From positions 1 to 17,185 of the forward strand of contig CAYSWH010000040.1 of NCBI GenBank assembly GCA_964434775.1: a DNA stretch of 17,185 bases, written 5' to 3'. Source of the DNA: CAYSWH01 sp964434775. GTDB lineage: Bacteria; Patescibacteriota; JACMRA01. Below are positions 17,131 to 17,185 of the stretch, piece by piece; within the stretch, counting starts at the first letter, position 1; each line of letters begins with the position of its first letter. The notes under the pieces are model-generated. The model searched no databases. It was not told the DNA's origin and worked only from the letters and a program-made list of their open reading frames with translations. A program made the translations under genes and the position numbers.

Positions 17131-17185
17131 TATAGTCTATCCGAATATAACCTATACACCTGTCACGGCGAACTTGTTTCGGCAT
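17131..17185 (-). repeat. Composite palindromic repeat, copy 3 (inverted, cut by window end)
   Basis: Read on the minus strand, this is nearly identical to the right end of copy 2 (about 14893-14947), from ATGCCGAAACAAG to the TATTCGGAT end. The rest of the element would lie beyond the window. From 17006 to 17130 I see no gene. Confidence 0.85.

Overview
This AT-rich window most likely comes from a Candidate Phyla Radiation (Patescibacteria) bacterium. The reasons are the stand-alone 23S rRNA gene with an intervening sequence, several genes without Shine-Dalgarno sites, a sortase-type surface protein with a PRTGG-like motif, and sparse biosynthetic genes. This placement is inference (about 0.6), and I cannot name the phylum within that group. 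The genetic code looks standard.

Left part (1-5366): a decayed IS630-type transposase fragment, then an untracked 34-codon membrane peptide with an exceptionally strong ribosome binding site, then ftsH (minus) and a divergent thrA-type aspartokinase/homoserine dehydrogenase (plus). ftsH ends at a hairpin terminator that also lies just behind the small ORF.

Middle (5367-10844): a composite palindromic repeat, a CoA-binding protein, a class IV aminotransferase, a solitary trpB, an alkyltransferase-like protein and an alpha/beta hydrolase broken by one frameshift. The 5' leader of trpB is the most interesting item. It has a promoter, a short reading frame with two tryptophan codons, and three overlapping RNA pairings that end in a hairpin plus six T just before the trpB start. 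This is the layout of a tryptophan attenuator.

Right part (10845-17185): a complete 23S rRNA gene on the minus strand with its own promoter, processing stems and probable terminator. It has no 16S or 5S beside it and carries a 216-nt intervening sequence in helix 45. It is followed by a second copy of the composite repeat, a YegP-like (DUF1508) protein, tRNA-His, tRNA-Ala and tRNA-Asn with a terminator, a secreted wall-anchored protein, and an inverted third repeat copy cut by the window end.

Functionally the window mixes translation (23S, three tRNAs), membrane protein quality control (FtsH) and isolated amino-acid enzymes (ThrA, aminotransferase, TrpB). The amino-acid genes are not in operons, so each seems to have its own control.
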